A stretch of DNA of 64,000 nucleotides. Origin: Bolinopsis microptera. Lineage: Eukaryota; Ctenophora; Tentaculata; Lobata; Bolinopsidae. Shown one piece after another: positions 1 to 9,419 of this stretch. Where the stretch lies: assembly GCF_026151205.1 (NCBI RefSeq), contig NC_087074.1:186001-250000 (forward strand). Reading direction: 5' to 3'. The notes beneath the pieces were generated by a model. It did no database searches, was not told the DNA's origin, and saw only the letters and a program-made list of their open reading frames with translations. How positions within the stretch are numbered: position 1 is the first letter of the stretch; each line of letters opens with the position of its first letter. The position numbers were made by a program, and so were the translations under genes.

Positions 1-510
1 ATAAGTAAATTAAAAACTATTCATTTTAAGAATCTTAATAATTGTTATTTTTTTCTTTTTTTAGCAGCACGTGAATTTTTATGTAAATATTAAACTTATT
101 TGCTCTATCCAAAGCCTTTTTGCTTACAGTAGCGTGAAAGAAGCGCGTCACGCAGTACGCGTAGACTCATGGCTAGGTGAATGAACTTATTGTTTCTATA
201 TATGGATAGTCTAGATTTGAATTTGGACCCACGAGGCCAAGGGTGATCTTCAAATGTTTCTTTTGACCATTGTTAATGGTCTGGCCCGGCGCGCACTACT
301 TCGTAGCACGTGCCATCGGGCCAACATTTCGGGCTAACATTTCGAGAAGAAAGCGGCGCGCGCTACTTCGAAAAAATTTAGACGAGTAACATCCGTCAAA
401 TGTTTTTCCCAATCTTTAGCCTTTTACTAATTCGCTCGCCCAAAAAATTCACGTGACTTTGGTTTTTATGGTTTTGCAGCCGTACAAAACGGTTTTACAT
501 AAACCCTACC
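1..510. other. No gene recognised; GC-rich patches
   Basis: No open frame with recognisable content is seen. Around 275-370 there are short repeated GC-rich words (GGCGCGC, GGGCCAACATTTCG, GGGCTAACATTTCG), suggesting old repeat sequence. Confidence 0.5.
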
Positions 511-805
511 CAGCAAACCCTACCAGCTGGGGTATATAATCTCCAAAAGTAAAAAAATAGAACCTTCCGGTTTTCAACAAAATTTCCGTCTCGCAAATTT
601 AAAATTAGCTCTAACGTATATTCTGAATTAAACCGAAAAGTTTGATTTTGGGCTAAATAAAAGATCGCAGCTTTTAAACTTTGCAAAGTAATGTCGTTGT
701 CATGACTACTACGCTAAATGCAGCGTGCGAAAAGTGGACTTGATGTGACGCGCGAGGACAAAAGTGCTGTTGAAAATCAATCACCTCTAGCGAGCCCTGC
801 CGGCG
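511..805 (+). repeat. Dispersed repeat, copy 1
   Basis: This block starts at CAGCAAACCCTACC and ends near GCCCTGCCGGCGGTAAGG. It is repeated in the same orientation at 1162-1605, with small indels, for example an extra ~30-bp stretch near 1262-1290 in the second copy. No coding content is seen. Two copies 650 bp apart suggest either a segmental duplication or two insertions of one element. Confidence 0.75.
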
Positions 806-1161
806 GTAAGGTTTTCTGTGTTCTGGGTGTGCGAGAGAGCTGAGAGTTCATAGTTCAGCTGCAAAAGAAAGCAGAAGGAAGGGGGAAAAAGGGGGAGGTG
901 CAGGGAGGTAGGGGGTGTTTTGCGATATAAGACTTATAATTTCGGTGGAAAATGTATGAAGTTTTAAAAGTCGATTTTGAGGGTGAAGATGGCGTTTTTA
1001 CTACACTATCCAAGCGTTCCCTCTCGTGTTGGCGAAATTCTTTACTTATTTATTTTGATATTTAAAATTGAAATTTGATTTGATTGGTGGAGAGTTATGG
1101 TTTGTCAAAGTGAACGTTTTAAAATGAAAGTGCACATTCTTTTAAACGCGCGTAGGTTAGG
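806..1161. other. Spacer without recognisable gene
   Basis: This is purine-rich around 860-915 (A/G-rich, GGGGGAGG-type words). No coding or RNA feature is recognised. Confidence 0.5.
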
Positions 1162-1605
1162 CCCAGCAAACCCTACCGGCTGGGGTATATTTCCAAAAGT
1201 AAAATAAATAGAACCTTCCGGTTTTCAACAAAATTTCCGTTTCGTAAATTTAAAGTAAGCTCGACTCCCCAGGAGCAAAATTTGGGACAACGTAGATTTT
1301 GAATTAAACCGAAAAGTTTGATTTTGGGCTAAATAAAAGATCGCAGCTTTTAAACTTTGCAAAGTAATGTCGTTGTCATGACTACTAGGCTAAATGCAGC
1401 GTGCAAAAGGTGGACTTGATGTGACACGCGAGGACAAACGTGCTATTGAAAATCGATCACCTCTAGCAAGCCCTTGTCATACGTTGTATGACCCGCCGCG
1501 CATGAGTGTGCGGCTCCCCCTGTATCGTTGAAACTCTACAGGGGTAAAGTGAAGCGACAGTGGGGGTCACCACGTGATACAAGCAAGCCCTGCCGGCGGT
1601 AAGGT
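1162..1605 (+). repeat. Dispersed repeat, copy 2, split by a MITE
   Basis: Second copy of the block at 511-805. Near its 3' end, between AGCAAGCCC and its repeat, it is interrupted by the 109-bp insertion at 1474-1582. The uninterrupted copy 1 therefore serves as an empty-site comparison. Confidence 0.75.
1474..1582 (+). mobile_element. Tiny MITE (109 bp) with 8-bp target duplication
   Basis: The element is flanked by the 8-bp direct repeat GCAAGCCC at 1466-1473 and 1583-1590. Its ends are imperfect inverted repeats starting TTGTCATACG and TTGTATCACG (the latter read on the minus strand). The related dispersed repeat at 511-805 lacks it at the same place, which supports an insertion. An 8-bp duplication is typical of hAT-type transposition; I infer that a related transposase mobilised it. 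Confidence 0.8.
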
Positions 1606-1703
1606 ATTTGGGTAATCCCAACCCTAATATAACCATAACCATAACTCCAAAGCTAACCATAACCCTTACCACAACTCTAACCTTAATCCGAGCCCTAAAC
1701 AAT
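1606..1703. repeat. Degenerate telomere-like (TTAGGG-related) tract
   Basis: The plus strand reads as decayed repeats of CCCTAA, CCATAA and CCTTAA type (for example CCCAACCCTAAT, AACCATAACCATAAC, ACCCTTACC). This resembles an old interstitial copy of the animal telomere repeat, but only a minority of the words are exact. Confidence 0.5.
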
Positions 1704-1753
1704 CGAATTCATGTTTTACTAGCCTCACAGGAGTGAGCAAACTGCTGCTCGCT

Positions 1754-1851
1754 TTGTATCACGTGGTGACCCCCCGGTCGCTCCACTATACTTCGACGAT
1801 ACAGGGGGAGCCGCGCACTTCGTGCGCGGCGGGTCATACAACGTATGACAA
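1754..1851 (-). mobile_element. Second copy of the tiny MITE, inverted, 98 bp
   Basis: This is related in inverted orientation to the element at 1474-1582 and is flanked by a perfect 8-bp direct repeat TGCTCGCT (1746-1753 and 1852-1859). Its interior contains the palindrome CCGCGCACTTCGTGCGCGG. Two copies of one family, each with its own 8-bp duplication, make transposition the best explanation. Confidence 0.82.
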
Positions 1852-1932
1852 TGCTCGCTGCTGCTCACTGCTGCTGTCGCGCGCGCGCGACAGCAGCGTC
1901 CAAAAATTCAGCGATTTATATAAATTTCATCG

Positions 1933-2217
1933 CTGTGAGAAGCCTCATTAAGTGCGCGGCGTGGCACAGTAACGCATCGCGCTACAAGAGTGTAGATTAT
2001 ATCGAAAAGAAACAATAAGAACATATACAAATTATTCAAAGAATAATTTACCTATAATTGTCACAAAGACCCGATATAAAAACAACCTTTCAAAAAATCA
2101 ATATATTCCCTATATCTTAAATATTGCACTCTTACTAAAATTTTTGTGAAAAGGCCCCTTGGTTGTAGCGCGGTGCGTTTTTGTGCCGCGCCGCGCACTC
2201 AATGAGGCTTCTCACAG
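1933..2217. repeat. 285-bp element with 54-bp inverted repeats
   Basis: The left arm 1933-1986 starts CTGTGAGAAGCCTCATTAAG. It matches the reverse complement of 2164-2217 with only a few mismatches. The enclosed sequence has no coding content. It has the architecture of a MITE, but no clean target duplication could be picked out. Confidence 0.65.
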
Positions 2218-3118
2218 CTAGATCGGTGAAATGCGCTATTGTGCCGCGCCAAGCTGCGACGAATTGACATCGTCGATTAATCTGCACTCTTAATCTTTTT
2301 AAAAACTGTATTTGACACTTTTTAAAGGTTGCCGCTACTGTGTTTATTAAAATATTAGTATTTTTAAATTCCTCGATTAATTTTAAAATCGATAACAGAC
2401 ACTGAATTTCTAACAAAAGATGGCAATTTATTCCAAAAGCTGATAACACGCTTTGATAAAAAATTATTTGACAACGTTTAAAAATTGTCTTTTATTGATA
2501 TTTGCTATCAATACTGTTAGATTTAGTGCTTACAATTTTATCTCCTGATCTACTTAAATTGAAAATATCTTTTCCATATTCGACCAATTCACAATTTGCA
2601 TCCTTTACAACAAAGCTCATTCTCAACCTCATTCCCTAGAAGACGAGCTTTGAGGTCTGTTAGATTTGTTTATGTAAATTTTGTAGATATTTTACTGTAC
2701 TATTTTATATTGTATACAATTTTACGGACGAAATGATCCCAGGGGGGACTCCCATCCCACCGCTTCAGCGGGTAGTTGATGCACCGTTCACAAGCAAGAG
2801 CTACTTTGGTCTATTTGCTGTGAGGTGTCTCAGCTATATGGGTTGGGGGTCCCCCTTTTTTTTCTTAAAAAAAACATTTATGTGGGAAACTGCCACAGTA
2901 TACAACATCCCGATTTTGAAACGTGTGGGTATCACTGCCACAGTATTATCAGCTATCTTCTAGAAAGGAAACCACTCTCATTTCACAACTCCCATCTAAT
3001 GACTTTATATCAAGATCCACCAAAATTTGGAGCACAATTACACCTAAACTTAAGCTTTTTGACTACTCCTACATGATTAGCCTTGCTAAAAGTCGCCTGA
3101 AAAGGCACTTCTAATAAG
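2218..3118. other. AT-rich spacer, no gene recognised
   Basis: Only short, overlapping, low-complexity open frames are present. Around 2871-2955 there are two similar ~60-bp segments (each containing ACTGCCACAGTAT), a small local duplication. Confidence 0.5.
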
Positions 3119-3480
3119 AGGTTAATACTTCCAGGACTACTACCTCTTTGTGAATGACATATTCGACAACCAACACATCACCACGATTGTAAATTTTGCA
3201 AACCGAACCAAACGCTTAATTGTGCCGGAAAAGCTGGATCAGACCAGGGTGACATAGTGTATCAACTCATATGCTGTCTTGTCTCATTTTCCTTTTCCAA
3301 ACCCAGCTGGCACTTAAGTGTATCATCTTGACTCATATCACTTCTTACACCATCCTCCACCATTCATTCTGTTTTCACCGGCAACCTTCCCCAGGGTTAC
3401 CACACCCCAGAGGTAGGCAGAGCATCTCTGATGCTATCCTCTTGTGGGCTATCTTGGCCCAACCTCTCTTTAAAAAAAGA
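3119..3480 (+). mobile_element. 5'-truncated LINE relic (3' end only)
   Basis: This stretch matches 18521-18872, the C-terminal end and 3' untranslated region of the LINE lying further right. It includes the tail around GACTACTACCTC, the segment GCTTAATTGTGCCGGAA, a stop codon, the CACACCCCAGAGGTAGGCAG block and the end near CCTCTCTTTAAAAAAAG. The relic has no domain of its own. A 5'-truncated copy ending in an A-rich tail is the usual footprint of target-primed reverse transcription. Confidence 0.85.
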
Positions 3481-3488
3481 AGAAAAAA

Positions 3489-3538
3489 AAGTTTTGACTC
3501 TGAATTTTTTCCTAAGAAACAGAATGGGCGCTGATTTG
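3489..3538 (+). repeat. Partial duplicate of the PLPP6-like gene's exon start
   Basis: About 50 bp here (GTTTTGAC...CCTAAGAAACAGAATGGGCGC) resembles 3787-3838, which covers the putative splice acceptor, start codon and first codons of the phosphatase gene. It sits directly after the LINE 3' tail. It may be half of a long target-site duplication or an independent short duplication. Confidence 0.6.
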
Positions 3539-3821
3539 ACACCTACTAGTATAAAGTAACCTTCAAATGGAGTGAAGCTGTTTGCAGCATAATTTAAGTT
3601 CTTAACTATTGAATCTGTTCAATAGCCATACTACACATTCAATTAGGATTCCATTAAATATCAAATTGATTTATTGTAAACATGTTTATTCTGTAATAAA
3701 TGGCATAGAATTGAAATTTTTGTTTAACTGAATTTAAAAAAAAAAACTATTGGCAACATTCAAAAATTTAAGCTCTTAACAATAAAGTTTTGACCATCAA
3801 AATTTGTTCTTAGGAAACAGA

Positions 3822-4418
3822 ATGGGTGCTGATTTGTCACTGCATGCAACAGCAGATAGGCTGGATTACAACATATCACGAAAGCTTGCTCTTTTGAGGC
3901 AACTAGATTCAGACTCTATGCAGTTCAAGGTTCTGAACATCATCACACAATCATTTGAAGTTCTTGGAAGTTCTGCAACAACTATCCCTGGATCATTTCT
4001 GGCTACCATATACTTCAAGTATTTCTATGAAGATTGTGCCTTGTCTGTAGTTTTCTTTAATCTTATGTTGGCTCAGCTGGTGAATGTGATTTTTACTGGC
4101 GGTGTCAAAGCAATGGTTAGACGAAAACGCCCTGATTATTCATCAAACAATGACATGTATCTAACACATGGACCTGATATTTATAGTTTCCCATCTGGTC
4201 ACGCTTTGCAGATGTTACTCATAGTTAGATTTATGTTTACATATGTGGTTCATGGAAAACTGCTATCTTTTGTCTGTGGACTGTGTGGCATAATAACTTT
4301 CCTTCGCATTTTTACTGGGAGGCATTTCGTTTCTGATGTTTTAGGTGGTTGTTTAATTGGATGGTATTCATTTGATTTGTATGTAAAGTTTATGTGGCAA
4401 ACCTATACATGGTTCTAG
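3822..4418 (+). CDS. PLPP6: PAP2-family phosphatase, PLPP6-like (198 aa)
   Basis: Predicted membrane lipid phosphatase of the PAP2/LPP superfamily. Vertebrate PLPP6 dephosphorylates isoprenoid diphosphates such as presqualene diphosphate at the ER and nuclear membrane. All three PAP2 catalytic motifs are present: K96-x6-R103-P104, P124-S-G-H127, and R162-x5-H168-x3-D172. The segment before motif 2 (DMYLTHGPDIYSFPSGH) aligns well with PLPP6. Hydrophobic stretches around residues 47-66, 73-93, 128-143 and 148-164 fit transmembrane helices. I chose the ATG at 3822. An acceptor-like TTGTTCTTAG ends at 3813, so a 5' non-coding or short coding exon may lie upstream. At 198 aa it is shorter than human PLPP6 because the N-terminal tail is shorter. 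No frameshift is seen. PLPP7 is the alternative subfamily, though the catalytic residues favour an active enzyme. Confidence 0.85.
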   Translation: MGADLSLHATADRLDYNISRKLALLRQLDSDSMQFKVLNIITQSFEVLGSSATTIPGSFLATIYFKYFYEDCALSVVFFNLMLAQLVNVIFTGGVKAMVRRKRPDYSSNNDMYLTHGPDIYSFPSGHALQMLLIVRFMFTYVVHGKLLSFVCGLCGIITFLRIFTGRHFVSDVLGGCLIGWYSFDLYVKFMWQTYTWF

Positions 4419-5392
4419 GTTAATCTGTACCAAACACTACCTGAACCGATGAGTATAAAAATGTCAAAATTTATGTATTTTTCTTTAAGGATAGTTTTTA
4501 AGTATGGTGAAATGACTATATTTTGAGTGCCGAAATGGGGTCATTCACATATTATAACATAATCACTAATTACTTAAAGGACCAGTTAACTCAAGAATTT
4601 GTATTCGCCAATTTGGCTAAGATTTAAATCAGCTGTGACAAACTGGTAAAAAATCGTATCGCCGAAAGAATCAACTCTCTAGCGTACGTGTAACGCGTGT
4701 TATTGCAATAATAAGCAGTGGCCTCGTGACGTCATAAAGTCCCTCAGTGCGCGCTTGCATAGCGTAATACATCAGCCAGTAGCAATGCAGCATCTCACTC
4801 ACTCAATCACCTCAGCAGTTCGGTCCCTTTTTTCATTTGCATTACTTTCGCTCATTCTCCTGTCATAGTGCATTCTCTGCTACCATAATGCCTTTCTTAT
4901 CACGGTGTAACGCATGTTACACCTTGCGTCTTTCTCTAACGGTTGTGTATGATATTTTTTGACTCGATTTAAACTTACTAACAAAAAATACTATTAGCTT
5001 CCTCCCTGTGACCACGGGGTTTCTAGTAACATAATAAAGTAAGCTTGTCTTAGCGCAGTCATTACCTGACTTCAAGCAATTCAAATCAATGATGTACAGT
5101 TTCAATTACAATTATAGTAACATGGCTCCCGCCACACTGTAACAGAGTTGGAAAGAAGGAGTTTTCTGATGATATAGACCGCGGCAGTGACGGTTGCAGA
5201 GGACTCTGTCAACAGGAGTATTGAAGAAGGAGCCAGTCCTCCCGGATGGTGGTATTTGTGTGAGAGGTGACTTTGGCTGGCACAATTGTGCCCACAACAA
5301 TGCTCAATCTGGTAAGTGATTTGTTTATCTCTCAAAATCTTGCAACATTAAACTGTCACACTCCACAGAATTTGTTATTTATCATTACTATA
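4419..5392. other. Downstream spacer, no gene recognised
   Basis: This contains the likely 3' untranslated region of the phosphatase gene, but no AATAAA was found close by. CG-containing words cluster around 4675-4770 (GCGTACGTGTAACGCGTG, GTGACGTCATAAAG). Short open frames on both strands have no recognisable domain. Confidence 0.5.
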
Positions 5393-5400
5393 CACGGGTA

Positions 5401-7350
5401 TAGGAACCGACCGGAAATCCGGCTGAATCCGGTTCCGGCCGGATATCCGGCTTCAAAATCCGGTTCCGGTTCCGGCTCCGGCTGGAAAAAAATTTGCCGG
5501 ATTTTTGCCGGATTTCAGTTTTTTTTACCGAAAAAAAAATCAAAAAAATATTTTCGGCTAATAATGAACAGGGTAGCCTGAATCGTGGAAAAAAGTGGTT
5601 TTCAGAAAAACTTTGAAAAATTTTGACTTAGAAGTTTTTCGGTCCGAGTCGTTCTCGAGACGTACCTCCTGTATCGAGAGCTCCCGCTTCCGAGCTCGTA
5701 TTGCAAAGGGGAGGCCTGCCTTTCGAGATCACATTACCGGGGGAAACCTCGAGTCCAGAATTGTGTATGGTAGGTGCGGACTTCGAAAAACCGAAAAAAT
5801 ATTTTCGGCTAATAATGAACAGGGTAGCCTGAATTGTGGAAAAAAGTGGTTTTCAGAAAAACTTTGAAAAATTTTGACTTCGAAGTTTTTCGGTCCGAGT
5901 CGTTCTCGAGACGTACCTCCTGTATCGACAGCTCCCGCTTCCGAGCTAGTGTTGCAAAGGGGAGGCCTGCGTTCCAAGATCACATTACCGGGGGAAACCT
6001 CGAGTCCAGAATTGTGTATCGATGGGTAGCTGCGGACTTCGAAAAACCGTAAAAATATTTTCGGCTAATAATGAACAGGGTAGCCTGAATCGTGGAAAAA
6101 AGTGGTTTTCAGAAAAACTTTGAAAAATTTTGACTTAGAAGTTTTTCGGTCCGAGTCGTTCTCGAGACGTACCTCCTGTATCGAGAGCTCCCGCTTCCGA
6201 GCTCGTATTGCAAAGGGGAGGCCTGCCTTTCGAGATCACATTACCGGGGGAAACCTCGAGTCCAGAATTGTGTATCGATGGGTAGGTGCGGACTTCGAAA
6301 AACCGAAAAAATATTTTCGGCTAATAATGAACAGGGTAGCCTGAATCGTGGAAAAAAGTGGTTTTCAGAAAAACTTTGAAAAATTTTGACTTAGAAGTTT
6401 TTCGGTCCGAGTCGTTCTCGAGACGTACAGCTCCTGTATCGAGAGCTCCCGCTTCCGAGCTCGTGTTGCAAAGGGGAGGCCTGCCTTCCGAGATCGCATT
6501 ACCGGGGGAAACCTTGAGTCCAGAATACAGAATAGTGTATCGAGGGGTAGGTGCGGACTTAGAAAAAACCGGAAAATATTTTGGGCCACCTCCCTGGGCT
6601 AGCCCCCGGCTATAATCGCAAAATTGGCAGTATTTAATCTTCTGATTATGAAATACGAAATATGAAGGTCACGTGTTCAGGGTCTGGGTAGCTACTTAAT
6701 TAGCTCATTACTGCAATCATGTGACTCAGCTCTAGACGCCAGACGGTGATTAGTACTGTACTAGACAGTGCCTGCTTACGAACAACCTTATTAAGCACCT
6801 CTGGTTGTAAGTCACGTGACCCAATGATACTCAGACTTGCATGAAAAAAAGGGAATTCGCACAAACGCGCTCAATCAGGGGTCTGGCAGCATATGCCAAT
6901 TAGATATCATTTCTGATTATTACTCGTCTAGTGTCGTGACTCGTGTCTACTCGTGTTACATTGTGTCTGCTACGTACTGCTTGTTTAAGCAATGTCTAGT
7001 AGTAGATAGGAAGATTTGTAAAAAAACTATATCTGTTCGGACGTTGAAGCCGCCCTAAGTCGAGTCGAGTAGTAGTAAATCTAAAACATCGTCCGTCTGG
7101 TTGTTCTACTCAAAAGAAAATGGGATCCCTTATAGTTATGCAAGCTGCAAGAAGTGCTCGATGAAGATTAGGCGTGGAAAGGAAGGAAATTTTCCGGCAA
7201 CATCCGGCAAAATCCGGCAAAATCCGGCTGCCTTTTAATTCACTCTGAAACCACCGGTTCCGGTCCGGCAAAATCCGGCTTGCCGGATTTGAGATCCATA
7301 TCCGGCTGAATCCGGTCCGGCAGCCAAAACCCCAATCCGGTCGGTTCCTA
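5401..7350. mobile_element. hAT-like non-autonomous DNA transposon, 1950 bp
   Basis: The termini are perfect 15-bp inverted repeats, TAGGAACCGACCGGA at 5401 and its reverse complement ending at 7350. The element is flanked by an exact 8-bp direct repeat CACGGGTA (5393-5400 and 7351-7358). An 8-bp duplication with TA-G-G-type ends is the hAT signature. Both subterminal regions are packed with short repeats of the ATCCGGC / GCCGGAT word, in opposite majority orientation at the two ends, like hAT subterminal transposase-binding arrays. No transposase frame is present, so movement would need a transposase from elsewhere. The interior holds a tandem array (5544-6582) followed by ~600 bp without recognisable features. 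Confidence 0.88.
5544..6582 (+). repeat. Four-copy ~255-bp tandem array inside the hAT-like element
   Basis: The word TTTTCGGCTAATAATGAACA starts at 5551, 5802, 6058 and 6314, giving periods of 251, 256 and 256 bp; the last unit ends near 6582. Copies differ by a few substitutions and short indels. The four similar ~80-residue open frames in this block (containing RKTLKNFDLEVFRSESFSRR) follow from the repetition and do not match a family I know. Confidence 0.9.
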
Positions 7351-7358
7351 CACGGGTA

Positions 7359-7710
7359 TTTATTCGAACATTTTTTAAGGCCATATTATCATGCTGGTTG
7401 CAGAAAATTCCAATAAGGTAGTGACCTTCAAAAGCTACTCCAGAATGTGTAGTTTATGAATTATGTGCCAGGAGAGGGTTTAAGCAACACAAAGGTAAGT
7501 GCAACAACTCGTCCAATGCGCTCTACTAATATAAAGTACAATGTTAAGTATGATTTATCAAAAATAATTAACAAACTTTCCTTTGTTCGCTCTCCAGTCA
7601 AAAAATGACTTAGATCTGGGATACGAAAAGTTGAAGGTCATATCTTCAACTAATATTCATATCTGATATGAATATTCTTGAAAAGTTGTTCCAGAACGTA
7701 CGCACGAAGA
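7359..7710. other. Spacer between two DNA transposons
   Basis: Unique-looking AT-rich sequence without a recognisable gene or RNA. Confidence 0.5.
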
Positions 7711-7712
7711 TA

Positions 7713-8479
7713 CAGGGTGGGCCAAAAGTCAGTACCCATACGTTGGCCTTTATAGCTCAGTCACTGAGTGCCCAATTTAAATACTTCTTTCTGGTATGAC
7801 TTAGTACCACCACTGGTTCGAGGAATTTGTCAACTCGAAAAATATTCGCGTTCATTTTTTTCAAATGGAGGTTCATTTTCACATTTATTTGATAGTTTGG
7901 ATAGTCGGATCAAGCTAAATGTTATTGAATTGTGTTTGGCCATTCGAATTACGTTTGTCCTGAAAGAATTAGAACTGTAGCTTCTCAGATGACCGAGATA
8001 TGAAGCATAACGAGTTTATTCATTACGTGTGATCAGGTGATTGGTTTACTTAATCACGTGATAAGGTGCCCCCGTTAACTACCCCGTTAAACATTATGGG
8101 AATTGTTAAGGGTGCCCAATTAAGGTGTCGTGTCACGGTGTCACATATTCACCCAGTCAATATTGTTAACGAGATACAGAAAATGCTTGATAACTTCGTC
8201 ATTTCTGATCTGTTTCACATCATATTTTCAGATCATATGCAACATTTGATAATCTACCGTCTCTGAAAAAATTAGGCGTTCAGCATGTTCAGAGAAAACA
8301 ATATAGGTGTTTTAATATTGAATGGGCGTGGTCTAAAATATTCGAATTTTCAAATTTTGACGACGGAATCCTCGAACCAGTAAGTACAGTATGCCATCTG
8401 CAAAGCAACAGCTCTCAAATATAAAACACGGCGGAGCTATTAAGGCCAACGTATGGGTACTGACTTTTGGCCCACCCTG
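7713..8479. mobile_element. Mariner/Tc1-like MITE, 767 bp
   Basis: The ends are perfect inverted repeats of about 38 bp beginning CAGGGTGGGCCAAAAGTC, flanked by TA on both sides (7711-7712 and 8480-8481); the match extends further with mismatches. TA target sites and this terminal sequence fit the Tc1/mariner superfamily. There is no transposase frame. A second, older copy lies at 40820-41085 plus 50163-50565, split by an LTR retrotransposon. Confidence 0.88.
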
Positions 8480-8481
8480 TA

Positions 8482-9419
8482 GATGACAGCCGAATTCTGA
8501 TACATGGAGACATCTGGATACTGCGAATCGCTTTACAATTAAAAATGTGTGGGAAAACACAGGGAATGCTTCGGTAATCTCACACATTATGATATAAATA
8601 TGTTTACAGATATTATATATTTTTGACTGCGTTATATAATGTCAATAACCAAGATGTTTGAAAGCGCAAGTTTATGGTTATGACAATAGAATTTCACACA
8701 TTAGTAGAAATTCAATTATATTATATTTCTCTCGTGTTATAATACATCTTTTACAGGTGATAATGCAGATAGCAACTTTGACTGTGACCGAGTAGAAGCT
8801 AAATTATAAAGTACAGAATTTCCTCCTAGAGGCGTTTCTATAGCTGGGGTTCAGTGATAAAGGTGATTTAAGATTGTTCCGTAAGAAGTTAAGCATGTTG
8901 TATGTTAGTTATTGCTTTTAGCACCTTATTGAACAAATCAATATGACGAATTACCTGTCAGTAGGAATATTAATTCAAGGGAATCAATAAATTAGTTGAC
9001 TGTTTTTAAGAAACTTAAACTCGTCACATTTTCTACAGGCGAGCCTTTGCACATTTGCGCTCTTTGTCCCAAAGTCACGATCAAGAAACAGCGGGCAGTT
9101 ATCAATCCTGCATCCAAGCAAGAACCATCAGATCTGCAGTAAATTATAGAGCACATTTGTACGGTTAAAGCTATCAATAAGTGTTACGTTTGCAGAGGTT
9201 GCTCCAGAATCCAGATACTGCACTGGAGTTGACGCAAAGGTGAGAAATAAAGTTTGCACCGTATTTTGTCATGGCCTGGCCGTGCACATTCTCACATTTC
9301 ACATCGGAGCTTATTGTTATAGGAGTTTAGAATCCACGACCTCCAGAGTGTGAGTCAGTGTAGTTTCATGAACCATCATTCAAACTTCGGCCCTTACTCG
9401 ATATACTAGTTATATAAAT
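8482..9419. other. Spacer, no gene recognised
   Basis: AT-rich sequence without a recognisable coding exon. Part may be an intron or 5' region of the following zinc-finger gene, as suggested by the acceptor-like TTTCCAG ending at 9475. Confidence 0.45.

Noticed and set aside
1606-1703. Chromosome end (true telomere)
   Set aside because: Repeats are badly decayed and single-copy sequence and genes continue on both sides; at most an interstitial relic.
5595-6615. Four similar ~80-codon ORFs as a small gene family
   Set aside because: They are the same frame in four tandem copies inside a transposon, with differing starts and ends and no recognised domain.
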